Part shown: one piece after another, positions 33,707 to 41,354 of the stretch
Position numbering within the stretch: the first letter of the stretch is position 1
How the letters are laid out: every line of letters begins with the position of its first letter
Made by a program: the position numbers and the translations under genes
Source: Hyphomicrobiales bacterium
GTDB lineage: Bacteria; Pseudomonadota; Alphaproteobacteria; Rhizobiales; Rhizobiaceae
Direction of reading: 5' to 3'
DNA: 64,000 nucleotides
Assembly: GCA_900470155.1 (NCBI GenBank)
Contig: UBZT01000008.1
Location: 246,114-310,113 of the forward strand
Notes under the pieces: generated by a model
What the model was told of the DNA's origin: nothing
The model's input: only the letters and a program-made list of their open reading frames with translations
Databases searched by the model: none

Positions 33707-34620
33707 TTATCGAAGCGATCCTGCTGACCGTCATCACCGCCTCGACGCCGCTGGTCATCGCAGCCCTCGGCGAGCTGGTCACCGAGCGCTCGGGTGTGCT
33801 CAATCTCGGCGTCGAAGGCATGATGATCATCGGGGCCGTCTGCGCCTTTGCCGCGGCTCAGGCTTCCGGATCTCCCTTTATCGGCGTTCTGGCCGGCATC
33901 CTGGCCGGGGCGGCCTTTTCGCTGCTCTTCGGCTTCCTGACATTGACGCTGGTCGCCAACCAGGTTGCAACCGGTCTCGCACTGACCATTCTCGGCCTCG
34001 GCGTATCCGGCATGGTCGGCGAGAGCCTCGTCGGCGTACCCGGCGTCAAGCTGGCACCGATCGCCATTCCCGTGCTGGCGGATATCCCGATCGTCGGGCC
34101 GCTGTTTTTCAAGCAGGACATCATCTTCTATCTGTCGATCGCCTTGGTGGTCGGGGTCAACTGGTTCCTGTTCAAGAGCCGTGCCGGCCTGAAACTGCGT
34201 GCCATCGGCGACAGCCATGGTTCGGCCCATACACTCGGCCTGCCGGTCATCCGCACACGTTATCTCGCGGTGATGTTCGGCGGTGCCTGTGCCGGTCTTG
34301 CCGGTGCACAGCTGTCGCTGGTCTACACGCCGCAATGGGTGGAAAACATGTCGGCCGGCCGCGGCTGGATTGCGCTGGCGCTGGTCGTATTTGCCGCCTG
34401 GCGACCCTGGCGCCTGCTGGCCGGCGGCTATCTGTTCGGCGCGGTGACCATCGGCCAGCTGCATGCCCAGGCCTTCGGGATCGGTCTGCCGTCTCAGTTT
34501 CTGTCGGCGCTGCCCTATGCAGCGACCATTGTCGTCCTGATCATTATCTCCCATAATCGGCGCACGACGCTGATCAACACACCGGCGTCCTTGGGCAAGC
34601 CCTTTGTGCCGGATCGTTAA
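33703..34620 (+). CDS. ABC importer permease 2 (BMP/nucleoside type)
   Basis: A 305-residue permease with about eight to nine hydrophobic segments. The conserved loop after the second helix reads SGVLNLGVEGMMIIGAVCAF, and the C-terminal half shows GLPVIRTRYLAVMFGGACAG and AWRPWRLLAGGYLFGAVT. It pairs with the permease upstream to form the membrane channel. It overlaps that gene at ATGA and is followed 41 bp later by the binding-protein gene. Confidence 0.93.
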   Translation: MIIEAILLTVITASTPLVIAALGELVTERSGVLNLGVEGMMIIGAVCAFAAAQASGSPFIGVLAGILAGAAFSLLFGFLTLTLVANQVATGLALTILGLGVSGMVGESLVGVPGVKLAPIAIPVLADIPIVGPLFFKQDIIFYLSIALVVGVNWFLFKSRAGLKLRAIGDSHGSAHTLGLPVIRTRYLAVMFGGACAGLAGAQLSLVYTPQWVENMSAGRGWIALALVVFAAWRPWRLLAGGYLFGAVTIGQLHAQAFGIGLPSQFLSALPYAATIVVLIIISHNRRTTLINTPASLGKPFVPDR

Positions 34621-34661
34621 ACGAAAACAAAAGCTTCAATCTAACCAGACAGGGGTACATC

Positions 34662-35735
34662 ATGAAGAAATTCCTCCTCGCGCTTGCCGCCTCGGCAGCA
34701 GCGCTTGCTGCGGTCGCAGCACCGGCTTCGGCTCAGGACAAGACGAAGATCTGCTTCGTCTATGTCGGCACCAAGACTGACGGTGGTTGGACCCAGGCGC
34801 ATGACATCGGCCGCCAGGAATTGCAGGCGCATTTCGGCGACAAGATCGAGACCCCGTTCCTCGAAAGCGTTCCGGAAGGTCCGGACGCCGAGCGCGCCAT
34901 CGAGCGCATGGCCCGTTCCGGCTGCGCCATGGTCTTCTCCACTTCGTTCGGCTTCATGGATGCGACGCTGAAGGTTGCCGAGAAGTTTCCGGACGTGAAG
35001 TTCGAACATGCGACCGGCTACAAGACCGCGGCCAATGTCGCCACATACAATTCGCGCTTCTATGAAGGGCGTTTCATCAACGGCCAGATCGCCGGCAAGA
35101 TGTCGAAGAAGGGTGTAGCCGGCTACATCGCCTCGTTCCCGATCCCGGAAGTGGTTGGCGGCATCAATGCCTTCCTGCACGGTGCGCGCACGGTAAACCC
35201 TGAATTCAAGTTGAAGGTCATCTGGGTCAACACCTGGTTCGACCCCGGCAAGGAAGCCGATGCCGCCAAGGCGCTGATCGATCAGGGCGTTGACATCCTG
35301 ACCCAGCATACCGACACCACGGCACCGATGCAGGTTGCCCAGGAACGCGGCATTCAGGCCTTCGGTCAGGCTTCCGACATGATCGCTGCCGGTCCGACCT
35401 CCCAGCTGAGCGCCATTGTCGATACCTGGGGTGCCTATTACATCAAGCGCACCCAGGCGTTGATCGATGGCACTTGGACCAGCCAGCAGACCTTTGACGG
35501 CCTGAAGGACGGGATCCTCACCATGGCGCCGTTCACCAACATGCCTGATGATGTGAAGGCGATGGCGACAGAAACCACGAACAAGATCAAAGCGGGCGAA
35601 CTGAAGCCGTTCACCGGTCCGATCAACAAGCAGGACGGTACACCTTGGTTGATGGAAGGTGAGTCGGCCGACGATGGCACCATTCTCGGCATGAACTTCT
35701 ACATCGAAGGTGTCGACGACAAGCTGCCGCAATAA
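34662..35735 (+). CDS. BMP-family substrate-binding protein of the ABC importer
   Basis: A 357-residue periplasmic binding protein. A signal peptide is evident (MKKFLLALAASAAALAAVAA then PASAQ-D, cleavage after about residue 24). The mature part starts with the family pattern KICFVYVGTKTDGGWTQAHD and contains MVFSTSFGFMDATLKVAEKF, KFEHATGYKTAANVATYNSRFYEGRF-type sequence and ITQHTDTTAP-like ligand residues (here ILTQHTDTTAPMQ). BMP/PnrA proteins bind purine nucleosides or related ligands. It comes last in the operon, right before a strong terminator, which is a common arrangement for raising binding-protein yield if a separate promoter exists. None is clear in the 41-bp gap. Confidence 0.93.
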   Translation: MKKFLLALAASAAALAAVAAPASAQDKTKICFVYVGTKTDGGWTQAHDIGRQELQAHFGDKIETPFLESVPEGPDAERAIERMARSGCAMVFSTSFGFMDATLKVAEKFPDVKFEHATGYKTAANVATYNSRFYEGRFINGQIAGKMSKKGVAGYIASFPIPEVVGGINAFLHGARTVNPEFKLKVIWVNTWFDPGKEADAAKALIDQGVDILTQHTDTTAPMQVAQERGIQAFGQASDMIAAGPTSQLSAIVDTWGAYYIKRTQALIDGTWTSQQTFDGLKDGILTMAPFTNMPDDVKAMATETTNKIKAGELKPFTGPINKQDGTPWLMEGESADDGTILGMNFYIEGVDDKLPQ

Positions 35736-35765
35736 TCGGCCGGCCATAGCAGTTGCGATCACGGG

Positions 35766-35790
35766 AAAGGGCGCTTCGGCGCCCTTTCTT
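35766..35790 (+). terminator. Rho-independent terminator of the BMP importer operon
   Basis: AAAGGGCGC (35766-35774) pairs with GCGCCCTTT (35779-35787) around a TTCG loop closed by C-G, an extra-stable tetraloop, followed by a T-rich run. It lies 31 bp after the bmp stop. Confidence 0.93.
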
Positions 35791-35906
35791 TGTTGTGGAT
35801 ATACAAAAATACGGAAATGCTAAGATACAGCCCTTGCAGATGGTGTGCATTGCTACGAGAAGCCTTCGGAACGTAGCGAATCGCAAAGACACAAGGGAGC
35901 ACAGGC

Positions 35907-36656
35907 ATGCGCAAGGAAGCGATTGCCGGCTGGTTATTGGCCTCAAAGCCACGGACGAACCACGCCCGGGTTGTCGAGCAGCTTGGCCTTGCGATCGTCG
36001 CAGGTGAATTTTCCGTCGGCGATGTTCTGCCTGGTGACCCGGAACTGCAGCAGCGTTTTGAGGTTTCGCGGTCCGTCTTGCGCGAAGCGATGAAGACGCT
36101 GGCAGCCAAGGGCCTCGTCGTGGCGAAATCGCGCATCGGCACCCGCGTGACGGACCAGTGCTTCTGGAACCTGCTGGATGAGGACGTCCTGCGCTGGCAT
36201 TTCAGCGGTGGCGTATCGGCGGCGTTCATCGACCATCTCTATGACATTCGCCTGTTGCTGGAGCCTGCGGCGGCGGCCTATGCGGCGCAGCGGGCGACGG
36301 CTGATGATTGCGCCCAGTTGCGCCGTTTCGCCGCCAAGCTCGGCGCCCCGGAGTTTGATTGGCAGTCTCAGGTGGAGGCCGATCTCTGTTTTCATCTGCT
36401 TCTGCTGCTCGCCGGGGGCAATCCGTTCATGGAAAGCATGGTCGGCTTCATCCGCGCGGCGCTCGAGGGGGCATTTACCTTGGCACTGAAGCCGCCTGTG
36501 CCCAATCGGGATGCCGAATTGCGCGATACCCATATGGCAATCGTGGAAGCGGTCGAGCGCGGCGATCCCGACGCTGCGCGCGCGGCGACGGAAAATGTGG
36601 TGCAGCTTGGCCGACGCAGCGCAATTTACGCCGTGCAACGAGCAGGTCAGCCCTGA
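35907..36656 (+). CDS. FadR/GntR-family transcriptional regulator
   Basis: A 249-residue GntR regulator. The winged-helix part reads HARVVEQLGLAIVAGEFSVGD, LQQRFEVSRSVLREAMKTLA and GLVVAKSRIGTRVTD. The FCD effector domain follows with LYDIRLLLEPAAAAYAAQRA, DLCFHLLLLLAGGN and DTHMAIVEAVERGDPDAA. The N-terminal region and the CFWNLLDEDVLRWHF linker resemble DgoR-type regulators of sugar-acid use, but the ligand is unknown. It follows the BMP importer operon after a terminator, so it is a separate unit. It could control that importer or a distant pathway. glmU starts 78 bp later. Confidence 0.88.
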   Translation: MRKEAIAGWLLASKPRTNHARVVEQLGLAIVAGEFSVGDVLPGDPELQQRFEVSRSVLREAMKTLAAKGLVVAKSRIGTRVTDQCFWNLLDEDVLRWHFSGGVSAAFIDHLYDIRLLLEPAAAAYAAQRATADDCAQLRRFAAKLGAPEFDWQSQVEADLCFHLLLLLAGGNPFMESMVGFIRAALEGAFTLALKPPVPNRDAELRDTHMAIVEAVERGDPDAARAATENVVQLGRRSAIYAVQRAGQP

Positions 36657-36699
36657 CCGGCATTGCTTTTCAGCTTGCGGCCAAGACAGCGGCTCGCTA

Positions 36700-36711
36700 G
36701 TGAAATTTCAC
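36700..36711. promoter_or_regulatory. 12-bp perfect palindrome before glmU
   Basis: GTGAAATTTCAC is a perfect palindrome located 23 bp upstream of the glmU ATG. It is a candidate operator, but no regulator can be named. Confidence 0.3.
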
Positions 36712-36734
36712 CAGAGCAACGCCCGGAGTTTTTC

Positions 36735-38096
36735 ATGGCACGCAGATGTCTCGCCGTCATTCTCGCCGCTGGCGACAGCACCCGGATGAAATCATCCATG
36801 TCCAAGGTGCTGCATCCCGTGGCCGGACGACCGATGATCGCCCACGTGATGGCTTCCATTGCCGCGTCCGGTATCACCGACGTCGCCCTGGTGGTCGGGC
36901 GTGACGCCGAGCGCGTCACCAAGGCTGGCAGCCTCGATGGCATGGCAGTCGAAAGTGTTCTGCAGGTCGAGCGGCTCGGCACCGGCCATGCCGTTCTCAT
37001 GGCGCGAGAAGCGATTGCGCGCGGCTATGACGAGATCCTCGTGGCTTACGGCGATGTGCCGCTGATCACGCCGGCTCCGCTCATGGCCGCACGCGAAGCG
37101 CTCGCCGATGGTGCAGACGTTGCCGTCATTGGCTTCCACACGAAGAACCCCAGCGGCTACGGACGCCTGCTGGTTGAAGACGGTGAGCTGGTAGCGATCC
37201 GCGAAGAAAAGGATGCAACCGAAGCCGAACGCGCTGTCACTTGGTGCAACAGCGGCCTGATGGCGATCAACGGCCGCAAGGCACTCGACCTCCTGTCGCG
37301 CATTGGCAATACCAACGCCAAGGGCGAATACTATCTGACCGATCTTATCGAGATCGCGCGCGCCCAGGGCGGACGGGCAGTTGCCGTCGATGCGCCGGAA
37401 AGCGAGCTGACCGGCTGCAACAACCGCGCCGAACTGGCGGTCATCGAAGGCCTCTGGCAAGAGCGCCGCCGTCACGAACTGATGCTCTCCGGCGTGACCA
37501 TGATCGCCCCGGAAACCGTCTTCCTCAGCCATGACACGCAGATTGGTCAGGATGCACTGATCGAGCCGAATGTCGTATTCGGCCCGGGCGTGACCGTCGA
37601 GGGTGGAGCCGTCATCCATGCCTTCTCGCATCTCGAAGGTGCCCATGTCTCGACCGGGGCGACAGTCGGTCCCTATGCTCGCCTGCGTCCGGGTGCAAAT
37701 CTGGCCGAAGGCTCGAAGGTCGGCAATTTCTGCGAGGTCAAGAAGGCCGAGATCGGCAAGGGCGCCAAGGTCAACCATCTGACCTATATCGGCGACGCCT
37801 TCATCGGTGCCGACACCAATATCGGTGCCGGCACGATCACCTGCAACTACGATGGCGTCAACAAGCACGAGACCCACATCGGCGCCGGCGCCTTCATCGG
37901 CTCCAACTCGTCTCTCGTTGCCCCGGTATCCATCGGCGACGGCGCCCTGATCGCATCCGGTAGCGTCATCACCAAGGATGTGCCGTCCGATGCTCTCGCC
38001 TTCGGTCGTGCTCGCCAGGAGATGAAGACGGGTCGTGCGAAGCAGATCCGCGAGAAGAACCTGGGGATCAAGGCAGCAAAGAAGGCGGGCAGCTAG
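36735..38096 (+). CDS. glmU: Bifunctional GlmU (N-acetylglucosamine-1-phosphate uridyltransferase / glucosamine-1-phosphate acetyltransferase)
   Basis: A 453-residue enzyme for the last two steps to UDP-GlcNAc. The N-terminal nucleotidyltransferase has [36 protein letters not shown] and [10 protein letters not shown]. The C-terminal left-handed beta-helix is visible as hexapeptide repeats ([40 protein letters not shown]) ending in the acetyltransferase site [20 protein letters not shown]. It acts in peptidoglycan and lipopolysaccharide precursor supply with glmS, 134 bp downstream. The ATG at 36735 is used because the in-frame stretch upstream from 36663 overlaps the preceding gene end and is not family-like. 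Confidence 0.96.
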   Translation: MARRCLAVILAAGDSTRMKSSMSKVLHPVAGRPMIAHVMASIAASGITDVALVVGRDAERVTKAGSLDGMAVESVLQVERLGTGHAVLMAREAIARGYDEILVAYGDVPLITPAPLMAAREALADGADVAVIGFHTKNPSGYGRLLVEDGELVAIREEKDATEAERAVTWCNSGLMAINGRKALDLLSRIGNTNAKGEYYLTDLIEIARAQGGRAVAVDAPESELTGCNNRAELAVIEGLWQERRRHELMLSGVTMIAPETVFLSHDTQIGQDALIEPNVVFGPGVTVEGGAVIHAFSHLEGAHVSTGATVGPYARLRPGANLAEGSKVGNFCEVKKAEIGKGAKVNHLTYIGDAFIGADTNIGAGTITCNYDGVNKHETHIGAGAFIGSNSSLVAPVSIGDGALIASGSVITKDVPSDALAFGRARQEMKTGRAKQIREKNLGIKAAKKAGS

Positions 38097-38230
38097 TCTT
38101 GCAGGGCAATGCGTTCACCATTGCTGCATTGCGTTACGAAGCGAAATGCAATTTGACCTCGCCCAAGATTGCGCATTCCGGCAAAACCGGTAGGACTGAC
38201 GCAACTTATTGACGCCAGACGGAGATTTTC

Positions 38231-40057
38231 ATGTGCGGTATTGTTGGTATTGTCGGTAACCAGCCGGTTGCGGCGCGCCTCGTCGATGCATTGAAGCGGC
38301 TTGAATATCGTGGCTATGATTCTGCCGGCGTGGCGACGATCCATGACGGCAAGCTGGAGCGCCGTCGTGCCGAGGGCAAGCTGTTCAATCTGGAGACCAG
38401 ATTGGTCGCCGAGCCGCTGGCCGGCAATATCGGCATTGCCCATACCCGTTGGGCAACCCATGGCGTACCCAACGAAACCAACGCCCATCCGCACTTCGTC
38501 GATGGCGTCGCCGTGGTCCACAACGGCATCATCGAGAACTTCTCCGAAATCAAGGACGAACTCTCGGCCGAAGGTGCAACCTTTGTAACGCAGACCGACA
38601 CCGAAGTTGTGGCACAACTGCTGGCCAAGTACATCCGCGACGGCCTCGGTCGCCGCGAAGCCATGCATAAGATGCTGCGCCAGGTGACCGGCGCCTATGC
38701 GCTGGCGGTGATTTTCCAGGATGATCCCTCGACCATCATGGCCGCCCGTTCCGGTCCGCCGCTCGCGATCGGCTTCGGCGACGGCGAGATGTTCCTCGGC
38801 TCCGACGCGATTGCCTTGTCGCCGTTCACCAACCGCATTGCCTATCTGCAGGATGGCGACTGGGCGGTCATCGGCACGCGCGGCGCCCATATCTTCGATC
38901 TCGACGGCAATCCCATCGAGCGTCAAGTCCAGATATCGTCGGCCAGCGCCTACATGATCGACAAGGGCAACCACCGCCATTTCATGGAAAAGGAAATCTA
39001 CGAGCAGCCGGAGGTGATTTCGCACGCCCTGTCGCATTACGTCGATTTCGCCGCCAACCGGATCAAGCCTTTCGAAGGCGAAATGGATTTTGCCAGCCTC
39101 CGTGGTCTGGCCATGTCCGCCTGCGGCACGGCCTATCTGTCGGGTCTGGTCGGCAAGTACTGGTTCGAGCGTTATGCCCGCCTGCCGGTTGAAATCGATG
39201 TGGCGTCGGAATTCCGCTACCGCGAAATGCCGCTGGCCAAGGATCAGGCCGCCTTCTTCATCTCGCAGTCGGGTGAAACCGCCGATACGCTGGCCTCGCT
39301 GCGTTACTGCCGCGAAAACGGCCTGAAGATCGGCGCCATCGTCAACGTCAAGGAATCGACGATCGCCCGCGAGGCCGATGCCGTCTTCCCGATCCTGGCG
39401 GGTCCTGAAATCGGCGTTGCATCGACCAAGGCCTTCACCTGCCAGCTCGCCGTTCTCGCCTCCCTGTCGATCGCCGCAGGCCGTGCCCGCGGCACGCTGA
39501 CGGAGGCCGAAGAAAAGCAGCTGGTCAGGCATCTCGCCGAAATGCCGCGCATCATGAGCCAGGTGCTGAACAGCATCCAGCCGCAGATCGAGGCCCTGTC
39601 GCGCGACCTCGCGAAGTTCAAGGATGTGCTCTATCTCGGCCGTGGAACCAGCTATCCGCTGGCCATGGAAGGCGCGCTGAAGCTCAAGGAGATCTCCTAC
39701 ATCCACGCCGAGGGTTACGCCGCCGGCGAGTTGAAACACGGCCCGATCGCGCTGATCGACGAGAACATGCCGGTCATCGTCATTGCCCCGCATGACCGCT
39801 TCTTCGAAAAGACCGTGTCGAACATGCAGGAAGTCGCCGCCCGCGGCGGTCGGATCATCTTCATCACCGATGAAAAGGGTGCTGCCGCCTCCAAGCTCGA
39901 GACCATGGCGACCATCGTCCTGCCGAACGTCGCCGAGATCATCTCGCCGATGGTCTTTTCGCTGCCGATCCAGTTGCTCGCCTATCACACGGCCGTCTTC
40001 ATGGGCACCGATGTCGACCAGCCGCGCAATCTGGCCAAGTCGGTGACGGTGGAATGA
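38231..40057 (+). CDS. glmS: Glutamine-fructose-6-phosphate aminotransferase
   Basis: A 608-residue enzyme making glucosamine-6-phosphate, the first step to UDP-GlcNAc. The N-terminal Cys nucleophile follows the initiator (MCGIVGIVGN), with glutaminase residues in THGVPNETNAHPH and VVHNGIIEN. Two SIS isomerase domains follow (SACGTAYLSGLVGKYWFE, ISQSGETADTLASLR, GRGTSYPLAMEGALKLKEIS). It ends with the conserved NLAKSVTVE. It is in the same direction as glmU. No glmS ribozyme-like leader is expected in this group and none was seen in the 134-bp gap. The stop overlaps the next gene at ATGA. Confidence 0.97.
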   Translation: MCGIVGIVGNQPVAARLVDALKRLEYRGYDSAGVATIHDGKLERRRAEGKLFNLETRLVAEPLAGNIGIAHTRWATHGVPNETNAHPHFVDGVAVVHNGIIENFSEIKDELSAEGATFVTQTDTEVVAQLLAKYIRDGLGRREAMHKMLRQVTGAYALAVIFQDDPSTIMAARSGPPLAIGFGDGEMFLGSDAIALSPFTNRIAYLQDGDWAVIGTRGAHIFDLDGNPIERQVQISSASAYMIDKGNHRHFMEKEIYEQPEVISHALSHYVDFAANRIKPFEGEMDFASLRGLAMSACGTAYLSGLVGKYWFERYARLPVEIDVASEFRYREMPLAKDQAAFFISQSGETADTLASLRYCRENGLKIGAIVNVKESTIAREADAVFPILAGPEIGVASTKAFTCQLAVLASLSIAAGRARGTLTEAEEKQLVRHLAEMPRIMSQVLNSIQPQIEALSRDLAKFKDVLYLGRGTSYPLAMEGALKLKEISYIHAEGYAAGELKHGPIALIDENMPVIVIAPHDRFFEKTVSNMQEVAARGGRIIFITDEKGAAASKLETMATIVLPNVAEIISPMVFSLPIQLLAYHTAVFMGTDVDQPRNLAKSVTVE

Positions 40058-40557
40058 TCATCCGGCCCGAGCAAAGCGGCGACGAGGCGTCCATTGGTCT
40101 GGTGACGGCCGCCGCTTTCGAGGGCCATCCGTACAGCGACCAGAGCGAGCCCCAGATCATCGAACGGTTGCGCGAAGCCGGTGCGCTGACCTTGTCCCTG
40201 GTTGCCGACGAGGCCGGAGAGATCCTCGGCCATGTCGCATTTTCGCCCGTATCCATCTCGGGCGGCGACGAAGGCTGGTATGGCCTCGGCCCGATCAGCG
40301 TCGCGCCGGCGCATCAAGGCAAGGGAATCGGCTCGCGTCTTGTATCCGAGGGACTGGATCGGCTGCGGACACTCGGGGCCGCCGGCTGCGTGCTTCTCGG
40401 CGATCCGGCCTACTATGGTCGTTTCGGCTTCCGTCTGGATCACGGTCTTGTGCTTCCAGATGTTCCTCCCGGACATTTCCAGGCTTTGCTCTTGCATGGC
40501 CCGGACGCCTTGGGCATTGTCGCCTTCCATCCAGGTTTTTATGGCAGTGCACAATAG
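40054..40557 (+). CDS. GNAT-family N-acetyltransferase (YhbS-like)
   Basis: A 167-residue acetyl-CoA-dependent acetyltransferase. The N-terminal MIIRPEQSGDEASIGLVTAA is typical. The acetyl-CoA loop reads APAHQGKGIGSRLVSEGLD, and the C-terminal LGDPAYYGRFGF and PPGHFQALLLHGPD match the YhbS group. The substrate is unknown. It overlaps the glmS stop (ATGA), so it is probably translated from the glmS mRNA. A role on amino sugars or cell-wall-related metabolites is only a guess from position. Confidence 0.88.
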   Translation: MIIRPEQSGDEASIGLVTAAAFEGHPYSDQSEPQIIERLREAGALTLSLVADEAGEILGHVAFSPVSISGGDEGWYGLGPISVAPAHQGKGIGSRLVSEGLDRLRTLGAAGCVLLGDPAYYGRFGFRLDHGLVLPDVPPGHFQALLLHGPDALGIVAFHPGFYGSAQ

Positions 40558-40566
40558 CGGCGGTGA

Positions 40567-41238
40567 ATGACGGAAACTTCTGATACGATTTCGGTTGCCA
40601 CACGGCTCAGGAACAATTTCCTGACGGGTCTGATCATCTGCGCACCGGTCACGATCACCATCTGGCTGACCTGGACCTTCATCCGCTGGGCCGACAGCTG
40701 GGTAAAGCCTTACATTCCGGACCGCTACAACCCGGAAAACTACATTCAGTTCGCCATTCCCGGAACGGGACTGCTGCTGGCGCTGATCGCCATCACGCTG
40801 ATCGGCTTTCTCGGCAAGAACCTGATCGGCCGCTCGATCGTCGCCTATGGCGAATCGGTGCTGCATCGCATGCCGCTGGTCCGCACCGTCTATAAAAGCA
40901 CCAAGCAGATCTTCGAGACGGTGCTCAAGGAACAGTCGAGCTCCTTCAAGAAGGTCGGATTGATCGAGTTTCCCGGACCGGGCAGCTGGGCTTTGGTCTT
41001 CATCTCGACCGACGCCAAGGGTGAGATCGCTGCCAGGCTCAACGAGGAAGGCGAGGAAATGATCGCGGTCTTCATGGCGCCGACCCCGGTCCCGACCGCC
41101 GGCTTCCTGATTTTTGTGCCGCGCAGCAAGGTCAAGCTGCTCGACATGTCGCCGGAAGAGGGCATCAAGCTGCTGATCTCGGCGGGCCTGGTGACGCCCA
41201 ACTGGACGCCGCAGCCGGTAGGGCCGCCGCTCGTTTGA
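40567..41238 (+). CDS. DUF502 family membrane protein
   Basis: A 223-residue protein of the DUF502 family. Two hydrophobic helices lie in the first half (LTGLIICAPVTITIWLTWTF and GTGLLLALIAITLIGFLGKN). These are followed by conserved cytoplasmic segments YGESVLHRMPLVRTVYKSTKQ, FETVLKEQSSSFKKVGLIE and MAPTPVPTAGFLIFVPRSK. The function is unknown; plant relatives (COV1) affect vesicle trafficking. It starts nine bases after the acetyltransferase gene, so it is likely the last gene of the glmS unit. It converges on recG, with a hairpin repeat element between them. Confidence 0.88.
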   Translation: MTETSDTISVATRLRNNFLTGLIICAPVTITIWLTWTFIRWADSWVKPYIPDRYNPENYIQFAIPGTGLLLALIAITLIGFLGKNLIGRSIVAYGESVLHRMPLVRTVYKSTKQIFETVLKEQSSSFKKVGLIEFPGPGSWALVFISTDAKGEIAARLNEEGEEMIAVFMAPTPVPTAGFLIFVPRSKVKLLDMSPEEGIKLLISAGLVTPNWTPQPVGPPLV

Positions 41239-41270
41239 TCGGCGATACCACACTCTGTCGGCCACGCTGA

Positions 41271-41346
41271 CATTTCCCCTCAAGGGGAGCGTCTTGCTGA
41301 TCTCCCCCCTTGAGGGGGAGATGCCCGGCAGGACAGAGGGGGGGGC
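41271..41346. repeat. Rhizobiales intergenic palindromic element / bidirectional terminator
   Basis: The gap between two convergent genes holds two hairpins. The first is TCCCC-TCAA-GGGGA (41275-41288). The second is stronger: ATCTCCCCC (41300-41308) pairing with GGGGGAGAT (41314-41322), followed by ATGCCCGGCAGGACAGAGGG and a G run. I recognise this wording as a small repeat scattered between genes in many rhizobial genomes. Here it may also end both transcripts. There is no clear T run on either side. Copy number cannot be counted from one window. Confidence 0.65.
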
Positions 41347-41354
41347 GGACCCCG

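Noticed and set aside
38097..38230. Possible glmS ribozyme or riboswitch before glmS
   Set aside because: No ribozyme core or pairing pattern is seen in the 134 bp, and this element is known mainly from Firmicutes.
38093..39988. 631-codon minus-strand frame opposite glmS
   Set aside because: Antisense to complete GlmS with all catalytic motifs; no domain or ribosome site.
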